Shown: positions 4,851 through 5,350 of the stretch, piece by piece | Layout: each line of letters opens with the position of its first letter | Position numbering within the stretch: the first letter of the stretch is position 1 | Assembly: GCA_041476545.1 (NCBI GenBank) | Contig: JBGOTP010000350.1 | Location: 1-5,350, forward strand | DNA: 5,350 bases | Direction: 5' to 3' | Source of the DNA: JBGOTP01 sp041476545 | GTDB lineage: Bacteria > Acidobacteriota > Vicinamibacteria > Vicinamibacterales > CAVVIG01 | Program-made: the position numbers and the translations under genes | The notes under the pieces: model-generated | The model's input: the letters and a program-made list of their open reading frames with translations, nothing else | Databases searched by the model: none | What the model was told of the DNA's origin: nothing

Positions 4851-5350
4851 CGTACCAGAAGCCGAACGCGATCGCCGCCACGCCGGACGCGACCCCCATC
4901 GCCTCGCGGATCCGACGAAAACGCGCCAGGCGCACCACGGGATACGCCATGGCCGCCGTCAGCACCGTCATCCCCGCGATGGTGCCGAGCCCGAAGACCA
5001 CGAGGTAGACGGCGGCCGCCGTCACGCTGTGGAGCGTGGCAAGGACCAGGAGTGCCACCGCCGCCGTGCCGGCCATTCCATGCACGGCCCCGACGGCAAG
5101 CGCGCGCCGCCCGATTCGCCGGCGCTCGTCACGCCACGCCGCGAGCAGCGCTTCCGAGGGATGCACGTGCGCTTCCCCGTCGTGCGTGTGGACGGTTTCG
5201 CGATTGCCGTGACGATGGTCCGCGACGACGACGCCGCGCAGGGCGTCACGCAAGCGCAGCGCTCCAAGAATCACCAACATCGCCGCGACGAGCAGCTCCA
5301 ACCCGCTCGCGAGCCGTGCGGACACGGTGAGGTTGAACGCCACCACCACG
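4834..5350 (-). CDS. UreH/HupE/NiCoT-like membrane permease (partial, 5' end missing)
   Basis: About 171 codons of the C-terminal part are present. The frame is open to the window edge, and the GTG at 5349 is probably internal. About five membrane segments are visible: residues about 12-32, 82-105, 108-130, 125-140 region and 148-168. The first and second are separated by a charged, histidine-rich loop (DHRHGNRETVHTHDGEAHVH, about 44-63) of the kind that binds nickel or other metals. AVGAVHGMAGTAAV (85-98) resembles the G-x-x-HG(L/M)AGT signature of the UreH-type/high-affinity nickel permease and related TauE/HupE-like families, and VYLVVFGLGTIAGM follows as in those relatives. The likely role is transition-metal (Ni/Co) movement across the inner membrane, but the substrate is inferred. 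It converges on the island from the right and appears to be core chromosomal DNA. Confidence 0.78.
   Translation of the reverse strand, partial: VVVAFNLTVSARLASGLELLVAAMLVILGALRLRDALRGVVVADHRHGNRETVHTHDGEAHVHPSEALLAAWRDERRRIGRRALAVGAVHGMAGTAAVALLVLATLHSVTAAAVYLVVFGLGTIAGMTVLTAAMAYPVVRLARFRRIREAMGVASGVAAIAFGFWYAARLV

Noticed and set aside
4716..5330. 204-codon plus-strand open frame opposite the permease
   Set aside because: The product is an Arg/Pro-rich string typical of antisense to a GC-rich membrane-protein gene, and the minus strand encodes a clear permease.

Overview
The window is high-GC bacterial DNA. Both edges hold dense, very GC-rich chromosomal genes: the 3' end of a transketolase-family gene on the left and most of a membrane permease gene of the UreH/HupE/NiCoT kind on the right. 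Between them lies accessory DNA of lower GC. For example, 1741-1800 in the SIR2 gene has 31 G/C in 60, whereas 5101-5160 in the permease has 48 in 60. This looks like a soil- or sediment-type bacterium of a GC-rich lineage, but the phylum cannot be fixed from this sequence.

Layout: (1) 1-140, transketolase C-terminus, followed by three tight GC hairpins (148-247). (2) 262-306, the 3' half of a tRNA-Thr(CGT): anticodon loop, variable region, T-arm, acceptor strand and CCA, with no D-arm or 5' acceptor strand before it. (3) 307-613, a leader with a D-arm-like fragment and a possible promoter. (4) 614-1348 and 1416-2414, a membrane-anchored coiled-coil protein followed by a SIR2-domain protein with a four-cysteine zinc-ribbon-like insert. 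(5) 2415-2998, a structured, apparently non-coding gap holding a 10-bp hairpin, a degenerate second copy of the tRNA 3' half (2831-2854) and a hairpin with a possible 20-codon leader ORF. (6) 2999-3337 and 3428-4627, a small basic protein of unknown function and an AlbA_2 (Schlafen-type) protein. (7) 4790-4835, a third, well-preserved copy of the tRNA 3' half (34 of 37 bases match copy 1), running into an 11-bp hairpin that overlaps the permease stop codon. (8) 4834-5350, the permease on the minus strand.

The main inference is that 262-4835 is an integrase-free genomic island of about 4.5 kb at a tRNA-Thr(CGT) 3'-end attachment site. It is divided by a worn middle repeat into two cargo cassettes: TM/coiled-coil + SIR2, and small basic protein + AlbA_2. 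All four cargo genes read away from the tRNA-like sequence of copy 1. SIR2 (NAD-consuming) and AlbA_2 domains are both common in anti-phage islands, so the best overall reading is a small defence or accessory hotspot. The TM/coiled-coil + SIR2 pair is the strongest candidate for an undescribed two-gene system. No integrase, transposase, CRISPR array or intact RNA gene is visible.
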